From contig NZ_FNTQ01000001.1 in the NCBI RefSeq assembly GCF_900105755.1, positions 4,154,001 to 4,218,000 of the forward strand: a DNA stretch of 64,000 nt. The letters run 5' to 3'. The stretch's first letter is position 1. Each line of letters starts with the position of its first letter. The notes beneath the pieces were generated by a model that was not told the origin of the DNA, made no database searches, and worked only from the letters and a program-made list of their open reading frames with translations. Made by a program: the position numbers and the translations under genes. This document shows positions 8,541 through 15,862 of the stretch, piece by piece. Source of the stretch: Streptomyces sp. Ag109_O5-10 (lineage in GTDB: Bacteria > Actinomycetota > Actinomycetes > Streptomycetales > Streptomycetaceae).

Positions 8541-8570
8541 GCGTGCACGTGCATCTGCCCTTGCATCTGC
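8541..8570 (+). promoter_or_regulatory. 30-bp shared operator candidate, copy 1
   Basis: GCGTGCACGTGCATCTGC (8541-8558), a 3-nt spacer CCT, then TGCATCTGC (8562-8570). The same 18- and 9-bp blocks, also 3 bp apart, recur on the minus strand at 9591-9620 before the DUF397 gene. Here the motif ends 73 nt before ATG 8644 and lies about 195 nt upstream of the divergent XRE start. A separate inverted repeat GTTGGC-N10-GCCAAC sits at 8491-8512 in the same intergenic region. Confidence 0.8.
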
Positions 8571-8643
8571 TGTGCGCATCCGAAACCATGGTCCCGCGCC
8601 ACCGCTGCATCGCAACGACCGCGAATTCCCGGGAGTGCCTCGC

Positions 8644-9144
8644 ATGGGGACGAATGGATCGACCATGCTCAAGCCATTACGGCAGGGCCTTCCGCCGCTT
8701 GATCCCGCGGCCGTGTCCAACGCCGCCTCCTGCGCCCTGCCCGCCCGCTTCGAAGCGGTGCGCGAGGCCCGCCTGTTCACCCGGAGAACGCTCGGCCAGT
8801 GGGACGTCGGCGACCGCTTCGACGACATCTGTCTCGTCGTCTCGGAACTCGTCACCAACGCCCTGCGGCACGCGGTGCCCGGCGAGACCGACCGCCTCGC
8901 GCCGCCGCAGGCGCCGGCGGTGCGGCTGCACCTGATGCGGTGGACCGGACGGCTGGTGTGCGCGGTGCGCGACCCCAGCCACGAGACGCCCGTCCCGCGC
9001 GCCTCCGACGACTCCTCCGCGGAGTCCGGCCGCGGGCTGTTCCTGGTCGACTCGTTCAGCGACGGCTGGGGCTGGCACCCGCTGGCGGGCACCCTCAGCG
9101 GCAAGGTCGTGTGGGCGCTGTTCCGGCTGCAGGCCGCCGACTGA
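8644..9144 (+). CDS. ATP-binding protein (HATPase_c, anti-sigma kinase-like)
   Basis: A 166-residue protein from ATG 8644, with GGGAG upstream; ATG 8665 is possible. It carries the GHKL fold of SpoIIAB/RsbW-like proteins: FDDICLVVSELVTNALRHA (N box), LVCAVRDPSHETPVP (G1-like) and ESGRGLFLVDSFSDGWGW (G2). Many such Streptomyces proteins lack a proven kinase activity. Its place between an XRE/DUF5753 regulator and a DUF397 protein is the classic WhiJ-cluster arrangement, and it shares the 30-bp motif with the DUF397 gene. Confidence 0.85.
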   Translation: MGTNGSTMLKPLRQGLPPLDPAAVSNAASCALPARFEAVREARLFTRRTLGQWDVGDRFDDICLVVSELVTNALRHAVPGETDRLAPPQAPAVRLHLMRWTGRLVCAVRDPSHETPVPRASDDSSAESGRGLFLVDSFSDGWGWHPLAGTLSGKVVWALFRLQAAD

Positions 9145-9235
9145 CGGACCCGGCGTCTTCGGACGCCGGGTTTCTACGCGCGTTACCCGCACGTTGTGCA
9201 CCGAACGCACCGGGTTGCCCCGGATACGGCCGCCG

Positions 9236-9505
9236 TCAGCTCGTGATCAGGTGGTCGAACTCGCCGTCCTTGACGCCGAGCAGCATCGCCTCGATCTCGG
9301 CACGCGTGTAGACGAGCGCCGGCCCGTCCGGGAAGCGCGAGTTGCGGACCGCCACGTCGCCGCCCGGCAGCCGGGCGAACTCCACGCAGGAGCCCTGCGA
9401 GTTGCTGTGCCTGCTCTTCTGCCAGGCCACTCCGTCCAGCTGCGTGGCAGCCATGCCGTTGTACACGTCAAACCCCCCGTACACGCCGTCAACGTCGAGG
9501 TCCAC
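9236..9505 (-). CDS. DUF397 domain protein
   Basis: An 89-residue protein from GTG 9505, with GGGGAG about 7 nt upstream. The DUF397 core reads WQKSRHSNSQGSCVEFARLPGGDVAVRNSRFPDGPALVYTRAEIEAMLLGVKDGEFDHL, with the family's W.KS..S...G.CVE pattern and RDS-like RNS. Its Asp-rich N-terminus (MDLDVDGVYGGFDVYNG) is longer than usual. In the WhiJ paradigm such proteins counteract the partnered XRE repressor. It faces the ATP-binding-protein gene tail to tail. Confidence 0.88.
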   Translation of the reverse strand: MDLDVDGVYGGFDVYNGMAATQLDGVAWQKSRHSNSQGSCVEFARLPGGDVAVRNSRFPDGPALVYTRAEIEAMLLGVKDGEFDHLITS

Positions 9506-9590
9506 AGGTCGCTCCCCGGTGGTGCACTAACTGGCTGATGTGACCATTGATGTAGCGGTCAACTGACCCGGATCATAACCTTGTTCACGT

Positions 9591-9620
9591 GCAGATGCAT
9601 GAGCAGATGCACGTGCACGC
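9591..9620 (-). promoter_or_regulatory. 30-bp shared operator candidate, copy 2
   Basis: On the minus strand this is GCGTGCACGTGCATCTGC, a spacer TCA, then TGCATCTGC. It is identical to copy 1 (8541-8570) except in the 3-nt spacer. It lies 85 nt upstream of the DUF397 start codon, in the same orientation toward its gene as copy 1. A TATGAT at 9576-9571 lies 17 nt past the TGCAT block, so the motif may overlap a -35 region. Confidence 0.8.
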
Positions 9621-10011
9621 GGGGTGTTCCTGCGGTTACAGCTTTGACGTCCGCTTTACTCAACCCGTTCCAGCGTCTGCCCCAGAGTCCGCAGGACATG
9701 CGACCGCCAGCCCCCGTCCATGATCGCGCGCCGCCCTCTGCGCGGGATCGCCCGGATCGAATCCTTCATGCACTAAGAAAAGACGCTCGGCCCGGCCCTG
9801 GTGTTCCAGCGCCCGTGTGATGGTCCGGTGAGCGGGTTCGGCCGGAACTGAACCGGACCACCGGAGGGACGCCATCCGCCACCTGCCGTAGACGGGGCCG
9901 GGCACATCGACGACCCCGGGGAAGCGGCACGACCGAGGGCGGTGCACGCTCGTAAGACTGCCCGCGCACCGGCCTGTCGACGTGAAGGTCCGGCGGGGGT
10001 GAGGCACCGAT
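9621..10011. other. Non-coding or decayed stretch before the S14 remnant
   Basis: No reading frame here looks coding in either direction, and none resembles a family I recognise. The stretch ends in GGGGGTGAGG, a good ribosome-binding site for the broken S14 gene. I looked for a Zur-type palindrome (TGAAAATNATTTTCA-like), which would fit a zinc-independent S14 paralogue, and did not see one. Confidence 0.4.
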
Positions 10012-10313
10012 ATGGCGAAGAAGAGAAAGATCGCGAAGACCGAGCGGCGGCAACGGTCGCCGCGCGGTACGCGGCCCGGGGGGCCGAGCCGGAGGAGATC
10101 CTCCTTCAGCCGTCCTCGACCGGGGCGGAGCGCCTCGCCGCCGCGGGTGAGCTGCGGGGGCGGCCGCGCGACGCGAGCGCCACGCGCGTGCGCGACCGGG
10201 ACCGGGTGGACGGCCGCCCGCGCGGGTACTTCCGTACGTTCGGCCTGTCCCGGCTGCATCTGCGGGACCAGGCCCACAGGGGATACCCATCCGGCTTACG
10301 CAAGTCCTCCTGG
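10012..10313 (+). pseudogene. rpsN: 30S ribosomal protein S14 paralogue, frameshifted
   Basis: ATG 10012 opens MAKKRKIAKTERR, the start of a zinc-free (C-minus) S14. After codon 13 the homology moves to another frame: ATVAARYAARGAEPEEI..., then PRDASATRVRDRDRVDGRP and RGYFRTFGLSRLHLRDQAH, ending GLRKSSW at 10313. One missing base near 10045-10052 (a GGCGGC run) explains the shift. The normal stop after SSW is also gone: TGG follows and the frame runs to a TAG at 10365. Two independent lesions argue for a true pseudogene rather than one sequencing error. A good ribosome-binding site survives. S14 C-minus copies are usually Zur-regulated zinc-sparing backups. Confidence 0.85.
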
Positions 10314-10384
10314 TGGGTGCTGGTAGCTTGCCGCTGTCGTCCGGGCGGCCGGGCGGCCGACCCCTAGCACCCGGGAGCGTTGCG

Positions 10385-11026
10385 GTGACCACGGCTACGG
10401 CGAGTACGGCTACGACGCGTGTGGCGACGGCGGGCATGGAGACGGCGACGGCTTCGGTCACGCCTGCGGCCCTGGGGCGGACCGTTGCGACGCGGAACGC
10501 TTCGGCGGTGGCGGCCGGGGCCGGCCCGCGGCCGCGGCAGGCCCGGCGGCCGGCCCTGCGGATCGCGACCGCCGCCGCGGCGGGGCTGGCGGGCGCGCTC
10601 GCGCTGACCGCGTGCAGCGGGGGCGGCAGCGACTCCTCGGCCACCCCGTCCGGCACGTCGTCCGCCGGCGCCACCGCCACGGGCGGTTCGAACGGCTCCA
10701 CGGGCTCCTCCGACGCGCTGCAGGGCAGCTGGATCACCACGAGCGGCGGCAAGATCGTCGCGCTGGTCGTCACCGGCAAGGAAGCCGGACTCTTCGAGAC
10801 CGGCGGGGCCGTGTGCAGCGGGACGGCCGGTGAGGAGGCCGGGATGCGGATGATCCATCTCAGCTGCACGGACGGCAGCAAGGACCGCGTCACCGGAATG
10901 GTGGACTCGGTCAGCAAGAGCGGCATGAAAGTCACCTGGTCCGGAAAATCGGGCAAGGAGACCTACACCAGGGCCGAGGGCGGCAAGCTGCCTTCGGGGC
11001 TGCCGACAGCGGGCCTTGGGCAATAG
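10385..11026 (+). CDS. Secreted lipoprotein of unknown function
   Basis: A 213-residue frame from GTG 10385, with GGGAG 8 nt upstream. A lipobox LALTACSG follows a hydrophobic stretch (IATAAAAGLAGALALTAC) at residues about 60-77, so either the Thr/Ala-rich 55-residue leader is real or translation starts further in. The mature part has a Gly/Ser/Thr linker (SGGGSDSSATPSGTSS...) and a roughly 100-residue domain, LQGSWITTSGGKIVALVVTGKEAGLFETGG, with two Cys. That domain looks like a small beta-barrel lipocalin-like fold, but I do not recognise a named family. Another lipoprotein follows on the same strand. Confidence 0.65.
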   Translation: MTTATASTATTRVATAGMETATASVTPAALGRTVATRNASAVAAGAGPRPRQARRPALRIATAAAAGLAGALALTACSGGGSDSSATPSGTSSAGATATGGSNGSTGSSDALQGSWITTSGGKIVALVVTGKEAGLFETGGAVCSGTAGEEAGMRMIHLSCTDGSKDRVTGMVDSVSKSGMKVTWSGKSGKETYTRAEGGKLPSGLPTAGLGQ

Positions 11027-11191
11027 GGTCCGGCAGGGCCGTTTCCGACCGGCGCCCGGCGTGTTCGCGGTGGGCCGGAACGGCGGTCGGGACAGGGCGG
11101 GAAGCGGTCGGAAGCGGGGGCGGGCGCGCGGGGCCCGGGCCGGGGCGTGATGATGCTGGGACACCGTCACGACCTCGATGGGGATCTGCAC

Positions 11192-11707
11192 ATGCGCGCC
11201 ATTCCGCTCACCGTCACCGCCGTCGCCGCCGCCCTGGCCCTGACCGCCTGCAATGACGGCGGCTCCAGCTCCAGCGGCAAGAACAGCTCGGCCTGCAAGA
11301 TCGGCAAGGTCTCCGTCCAGGTCGGCTCCGCGAGCGTGGCGCCCGCCGCGGGGGACACCGGCGAGGTACCGGTGAGCATCACCAACCAGAGCGCGCCGTG
11401 CACCCTGGAGGGTTTCGCCGCCGTCACCCTGAAGGCGGGCGGTACGTCGGCGGCCGTCGGCGCGCAGCCGGGTGCGAAGAGCGTGCAGCTCAAGCTCGCC
11501 AAGGGGGACTCCGCGACGTTCTCCATCAGCTACGTGCGCGGCAAGGACGGCGACAAGGCGAGCCTCGCGGCCACGTCGCTGACGGTGGCCCTGCCGGGGG
11601 GCGACGCGACGGAGAGCTTCCCGTGGAAGTACGGGGCGGTGGCGGGCCAGGGGACGGCGGAGAAGCCGAACGCCTCGGTGGGGGCGTTTCAGCAGGCGGG
11701 GGACTGA
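11192..11707 (+). CDS. DUF4232-type secreted lipoprotein
   Basis: A 171-residue protein from ATG 11192 (MRAIPLTVTAVAAALALTACND): signal peptide with lipobox LTAC, then a Ser-rich linker. The domain has SACKIGKVSVQVG...GEVPVSITNQSAPCTLEGFAAVTLK, the paired-Cys immunoglobulin-like pattern of DUF4232, ending ESFPWKYGAVAGQGTAEKPNASVGAF. It is exposed outside the membrane; function unknown. The intergenic repeat array lies downstream. Confidence 0.8.
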   Translation: MRAIPLTVTAVAAALALTACNDGGSSSSGKNSSACKIGKVSVQVGSASVAPAAGDTGEVPVSITNQSAPCTLEGFAAVTLKAGGTSAAVGAQPGAKSVQLKLAKGDSATFSISYVRGKDGDKASLAATSLTVALPGGDATESFPWKYGAVAGQGTAEKPNASVGAFQQAGD

Positions 11708-11740
11708 ATCGGGGGTGACGCGGTCGTGATTCGGCCGACG

Positions 11741-11935
11741 GGTGGGGGTTTCTCGCGCAGTTCCCCGCGCCCCTGACAGGGGCGCCCCCCACCGTGGTCC
11801 CGTGCCGCGCCGTGGGGGTTTCTCGCGCAGTTCCCCGCGCCCCTGACAGGGGCGCCCCCCACCGTGGTCCCGTGCCGCGCCGTGGGGGGTCTCGCGCAGT
11901 TCCCCGCGCCCCTGACAGGGGCGCTCAACGGTTGG
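11741..11935. repeat. Three tandem copies of a dispersed Streptomyces repeat
   Basis: Units start at 11741, 11811 and 11881 (period 70 bp; the third is partial). Each contains TCTCGCGCAGTTCCCCGC and then the hairpin GCGCCCCT-GAC-AGGGGCGC (8-bp stem, 11767-11785 in copy 1). It lies between convergent genes and can act as a terminator for both. Single diverged copies occur at 18177-18200, 54583-54635 and 54984-55016. Confidence 0.9.
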
Positions 11936-11975
11936 CGCGCACCGTTCCTCGTCTCCTGACGGGGCGCGCCGTGGC

Positions 11976-13112
11976 TCAGGGGAGTTGGGGGTGTGAGTGG
12001 ACCTGGGCCTGGTCGGCTGCTTTTGTGCCCTCTGTCCAGCCGGCCTCGTCGGTTATGCCACGCAGGCGGGTCGTGGTGGTGTCCGGGAACATCTGGGCCA
12101 TGCGGTCGGTGACGGCCAGCTCTCTCGTGGCCAGGACCGGAAGCAGGTCCCGGGACGGGTCGGTGTCGGCGAGGGCCGACCGGGCCGCTGCTCTGAGGCG
12201 GTCGCCGACCCGGTGGGCGTAGGCCGCCAGGAAGGACTGGCGGAAGGTCTTCGTACGCTTGCGGCCGCCCGCCCGCTGCGCCGCCTCCGCCTTCGTCATC
12301 GCGTGGGTGGCCTGCACCAGCAGCGAGGTGTGGAGCAGTTCGACCACCTCCAGGTCCGCCTCGAAGCCGACGACCGTGGAGAAGGCCAGCGGCTCGTTCC
12401 ACACCGCGCGGCAGTGGTTGGCCGTGGCCACCGCGTCCAGCAGCACCGCCTTGGCCTGCTCGTACGGCGGCTCGACGCCGATCCGGCAGGCACCCGGCGC
12501 GTCCGGCGTGGGCGCCCCCGCGGCGAGCAGCGCCTCGTCCACGCTGTGCCGGGCCATCAGTTCCTGCGCCTTGGCGCTGAGCGCCTCCGCCTCCTCCGGA
12601 AAGCCGGTCGCCTCCGCCTTGGCGAGCAGCGCGCGGATCCGGGTGAGCATGCGGGACTCCGGGCGGTGCCCGGCCGCAGTGGGCCGGGGCTCGTCCAGGG
12701 GCTCCAGGGCGGGCAGCCGCAGCAGCAGGCGGTAGAGCTCCAGGACGACGGTGGCGTGCGAGAAACGGTCCCCCACACGTGCGTGGCCGTCCGTCTGCGG
12801 CAGCGCGTCGAGCTGGTCCCGCCAGCGGGGGCCGCGCGGCCGGTCGTCCGGTGCCTGCGCCCGGATCAGCCCGGCGGCGAGCCGTACGTGCGGGTCGTCC
12901 AGCTCGCGCCGTACCAGCCGTACGACGTCGGCGGGCTGCCAGCCGCGCCGCCAGGCGGCAGCGACGAACTCCCGGCCTCGCCGCGCGAGTTCCACGTCGG
13001 CGCCGGAGTCTGCCGCGAGGAGGGACGCGCCCGTGTCGAGGCCGGTGTCGGTGTCGTCGTACAGGGCGCTCTGGAAAGCTCGGTCGACGGTGCTGGGCTG
13101 GCTAGTGGTCAC
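11976..13112 (-). CDS. DUF2786 domain protein
   Basis: A 378-residue cytoplasmic protein (MTTSQPSTVDRAFQSALYDD). The DUF2786 segment is RMLTRIRALLAKAEATGFPEEAEALSAKAQELMARHSVDEALL. A C-terminal part (VLLDAVATANHCRAVW..., RQSFLAAYAHRVGDRLRAA) follows the family's metalloprotease-associated architecture, but no HExxH motif is visible. Function unknown. It is convergent with the lipoprotein gene and divergent from the ClpC2-like gene, with 148 nt between the two starts. Confidence 0.82.
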   Translation of the reverse strand: MTTSQPSTVDRAFQSALYDDTDTGLDTGASLLAADSGADVELARRGREFVAAAWRRGWQPADVVRLVRRELDDPHVRLAAGLIRAQAPDDRPRGPRWRDQLDALPQTDGHARVGDRFSHATVVLELYRLLLRLPALEPLDEPRPTAAGHRPESRMLTRIRALLAKAEATGFPEEAEALSAKAQELMARHSVDEALLAAGAPTPDAPGACRIGVEPPYEQAKAVLLDAVATANHCRAVWNEPLAFSTVVGFEADLEVVELLHTSLLVQATHAMTKAEAAQRAGGRKRTKTFRQSFLAAYAHRVGDRLRAAARSALADTDPSRDLLPVLATRELAVTDRMAQMFPDTTTTRLRGITDEAGWTEGTKAADQAQVHSHPQLP

Positions 13113-13211
13113 GTTTCGATCGTGCCACGCGGCGCCGACAACGAGCGGCGGTCATCCACACCCTGTGGACAACGTCGCGGCCCTCCGGTTTCGGACCTAT
13201 CCGTCAGCGAA

Positions 13212-13260
13212 GTGTCAACCGAGGGTTGACACCCACAGAGTGTCAACCTACGGTTGACAC
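13212..13260 (+). promoter_or_regulatory. Twin-palindrome leaderless promoter of the ClpC2-like gene
   Basis: Two perfect 21-bp palindromes, each GTGTCAACC-N3-GGTTGACAC, occupy 13212-13232 and 13240-13260, with centres 28 bp apart. The second touches the ATG. TTGACA (13226-13231) in the first and TACGGT (13249-13254) in the second are 17 bp apart, and the predicted start of transcription is the A of ATG 13261. There is no room for a ribosome-binding site. This reads as a leaderless, tightly repressed promoter. Confidence 0.88.
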
Positions 13261-14097
13261 ATGGCTACCGACCCGAACATCACGGCATCCGTACGCCTCG
13301 ACGACCTCATCGCGGCGATCAAGAAGGTGCACCCCGAACCTCTCGACCAGCTCCAGGACGCGGTGATCGCCGCCGACCACCTGGGCGACGTGGCCGACCA
13401 CCTGATCGGCCACTTCGTCGACCAGGCCCGGCGCTCGGGCGCGTCCTGGTCCGAGATCGGCAAGAGCATGGGCGTGACCCGGCAGGCGGCACAGAAGCGC
13501 TTCGTGCCGAAGGAGTCCGCCGCCCTCGACCCCGGCCAGGGCTTCGACCGCTACACCCCCCGCGCGCGGAACGTGGTGATGGCGGCCCACAACGAGGCGG
13601 TCGCGGCCCGAAACTCCGAGGGCCGCCCCGAGCACCTGGTCCTCGGCCTGCTGGCCGAACCGGACGGCATCGCGGCGAAGGCGATCCTCGCGCAGGGCGT
13701 CCTGCTCGACACCGTGCGCCAGGCGGCGACGGACGCGCTGCCGCCGGCCTCGGACGACGCCCCCGACCTCGTCCCCTACGGCCCGGAGGCCAAGAAGGCC
13801 CTCGAACTCACCTTCCGCGAGGCGCTCCGCCTCGGCCACAACTACATCGGCACCGAACACCTGCTGCTGGCCCTCCTGGAACACGAGAACGGCGACGGCG
13901 TCCTCAGCGGACTGGGCATCACCAAACCGGCGACCGAGGAGTACATGACCAAGGTGCTGTCGCTGCTGCTGGAGCAGAAGAACGCGGCGGCCGAGGCTGC
14001 GGGTGCGGCCGCGATGCTGGACGGCGCGGACGGCGAGGGGACCGGGACGGGGGCGGGGACCGGGACGGGGACGGGGACGGGGGCGGGGGCGGGCTGA
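13261..14097 (+). CDS. ClpC2-like protein: HTH plus Clp N-terminal repeats
   Basis: A 278-residue protein. Residues 1-85 hold a helix-turn-helix (SWSEIGKSMGVTRQAAQKRF). Residues 92-240 hold two Clp-N repeats (FDRYTPRARNVVMAAHNEA...PEHLVLGLL and AKKALELTFREALRLGHNYIGTEHLLLALLEHENGDG) that closely follow the N-domain of the ClpC1 unfoldase. There are no AAA+ modules, so it cannot unfold proteins. The 20-residue tail is a Gly/Thr/Ala repeat. Mycobacterial ClpC2 is reported to have this design: it binds ClpC1-targeting cyclic peptides such as cyclomarin and represses its own gene until ligand arrives. The twin palindromes upstream fit that model. Role inferred: antibiotic or stress decoy and autorepressor. 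Confidence 0.85.
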   Translation: MATDPNITASVRLDDLIAAIKKVHPEPLDQLQDAVIAADHLGDVADHLIGHFVDQARRSGASWSEIGKSMGVTRQAAQKRFVPKESAALDPGQGFDRYTPRARNVVMAAHNEAVAARNSEGRPEHLVLGLLAEPDGIAAKAILAQGVLLDTVRQAATDALPPASDDAPDLVPYGPEAKKALELTFREALRLGHNYIGTEHLLLALLEHENGDGVLSGLGITKPATEEYMTKVLSLLLEQKNAAAEAAGAAAMLDGADGEGTGTGAGTGTGTGTGAGAG

Positions 14098-14164
14098 GAA
14101 ACTCGCCGGAACGACGAATCTGCAGGTCAGGGCGATTGTCAGTGGTGGATGCCACACTCGCAGC

Positions 14165-15853
14165 ATGACCGACCGGTGGGCTCTCGCTCCGGCCGAGGAC
14201 GGTGGCGTGGACGTCGCCCCCCTCGGTCCGGACGGGCTGCCCGCCGGGCCGGTGCGGCGGGAGCCCGATCTCGCCGGGGCGGTCAGGGGCCGCCCGGAGG
14301 TGACGCGCTGGGTGTGGCGGTCGACCGCCGAGGTCTACCCGCGTCTGCTCGCCACGGGGGTGCGAGTGGAGCGGTGCTACGACATCGAGGACGCCGAGAC
14401 ACTTCTGCTGGGCCACGAGGGACGCTCCGGCGAGCCGCGTTCGGCCGCCGCCGCCCTGGCCCGCCTCCGCGGCGGCCCCGTACCGCCCGACCCGCCGCAG
14501 CGCGCGGCCGAACCGGGCGCGCAGTCCCCGCTGTTCGAGCCGCAGGGCGCCGCCCGCCTGACGCTCGACGAACTCCTCGCGGTCTACGCCGAGCAGCAGC
14601 GCCGCCACGACCGGGCCGAACACCCGGACCGGATGCGGTTGCTGACCGCCGCCGAGTCGGCCGGGATGCTGATCGCCGCCGAGATGAACGGCGCGGGTGT
14701 GCCCTGGAGTGCCGAGGTCCACCGCGAGGTGCTGCGCGAACTGCTCGGCGAGCGGTACGCGGGCGGCGGCGAGCCGCGCCGCCTGGCCGAGCTGGCCGAC
14801 GAGGTGTCGGCCGCGTTCGGCAGGCGGGTGCGCCCGGACCTGCCGGCCGACGTGGTCAAGGCCTTCGCCCAGGCCGGGATCAAGGTGAAGTCCACCCGCC
14901 GTTGGGAGCTCTCCGGCATCGATCATCCGGCCGTGAAGCCACTCCTCGCCTACAAGAAGCTGTACCGGATCTGGGTGGCGCACGGCTGGACCTGGCTCCA
15001 GGACTGGGTGCGCGACGGCCGCTTCCGGCCCGAGTTCCACGCGGGCGGCACGGTCACCGGGCGCTGGGTGACCAACGGCGGGGGCGCGCTGCAGATCCCC
15101 AAGGTGATCCGGCGGGCCGCGGTCGCCGACCCCGGCTGGCGTCTGGTCGTGGCCGACGCCGACCAGATGGAACCCCGCGTGCTGGCGGCGATCTCCCGCG
15201 ACCCCGGGCTGATGGAGGTCGCCGGGCGGGAGACCGACCTCTACCAGGCCGTCTCCGACCGCGCCTTCTCCGGCGACCGCGCACAGGCCAAGCTCGCCGT
15301 CCTCGGCGCGGTCTACGGCCAGACCTCGGGCGACGGGCTGAAGAACCTGGCCGCGCTCAGACGCCGTTTCCCCAAGGCGGTCGCCTACGTCGACGAGGCG
15401 GCGCGGGCCGGCGAGGAGGGCCGGCTGGTACGCACCTGGCTGGGCCGGACCTGCCCGCCGGCGACCGGCGCGGGCGACGGCACCGAGGAGGCGGGCATGC
15501 CTCAGGAGGAGCCGGAGGAGCAGGCGGCCGAGGGCTGGGTGCCGGGCTACGCCTCCACGAACTCCCGGGCCAGAGGCCGCTTCGCGCGCAACTTCGTGGT
15601 CCAGGGCAGCGCCGCCGACTGGGCCCTGCTGATGCTCGCGGCGCTGCGCAGGACCTGCGCGGACCTGGCGGCCGAGCTGGTCTTCTTCCAGCACGACGAG
15701 GTGATCGTGCACTGCCCCGAGGAGGAGGCCGAGACGGTCGTGGCGGCGATACGCGAGGCGGCCGACCTGGCCGGACGGCTGACGTTCGGGCAGACACCGG
15801 TGCGGTTCCCGTTCACGACGGCGGTGGTGGAGTGCTACGCCGACGCGAAGTGA
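14165..15853 (+). CDS. Family A DNA polymerase-like protein
   Basis: A 562-residue protein from ATG 14165 (MTDRWALAPAEDGG), of the actinobacterial group usually labelled bifunctional 3'-5' exonuclease/DNA polymerase. Polymerase motifs: A, VVADADQMEPRVLAAIS (catalytic Asp); B, AQAKLAVLGAVYGQTSG (Lys...Tyr-Gly); C, FFQHDEVIVHCPEEE (HDE). The fingers and palm region covers residues about 250-560. The N-terminal 170 residues are diverged and I cannot place the exonuclease carboxylates, so proofreading is doubtful. It is separate from the replicative and PolI enzymes; a repair role is likely. The preceding gene ends 67 nt upstream. Confidence 0.85.
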   Translation: MTDRWALAPAEDGGVDVAPLGPDGLPAGPVRREPDLAGAVRGRPEVTRWVWRSTAEVYPRLLATGVRVERCYDIEDAETLLLGHEGRSGEPRSAAAALARLRGGPVPPDPPQRAAEPGAQSPLFEPQGAARLTLDELLAVYAEQQRRHDRAEHPDRMRLLTAAESAGMLIAAEMNGAGVPWSAEVHREVLRELLGERYAGGGEPRRLAELADEVSAAFGRRVRPDLPADVVKAFAQAGIKVKSTRRWELSGIDHPAVKPLLAYKKLYRIWVAHGWTWLQDWVRDGRFRPEFHAGGTVTGRWVTNGGGALQIPKVIRRAAVADPGWRLVVADADQMEPRVLAAISRDPGLMEVAGRETDLYQAVSDRAFSGDRAQAKLAVLGAVYGQTSGDGLKNLAALRRRFPKAVAYVDEAARAGEEGRLVRTWLGRTCPPATGAGDGTEEAGMPQEEPEEQAAEGWVPGYASTNSRARGRFARNFVVQGSAADWALLMLAALRRTCADLAAELVFFQHDEVIVHCPEEEAETVVAAIREAADLAGRLTFGQTPVRFPFTTAVVECYADAK

Positions 15854-15862
15854 CCGGTCCGC

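Noticed and set aside
9750..9780. GGATCGAATCC resembling a tRNA T-arm, a possible att remnant
   Set aside because: The loop lacks TTCRA, no tRNA body precedes it, and no matching tRNA 3' end exists in the window.
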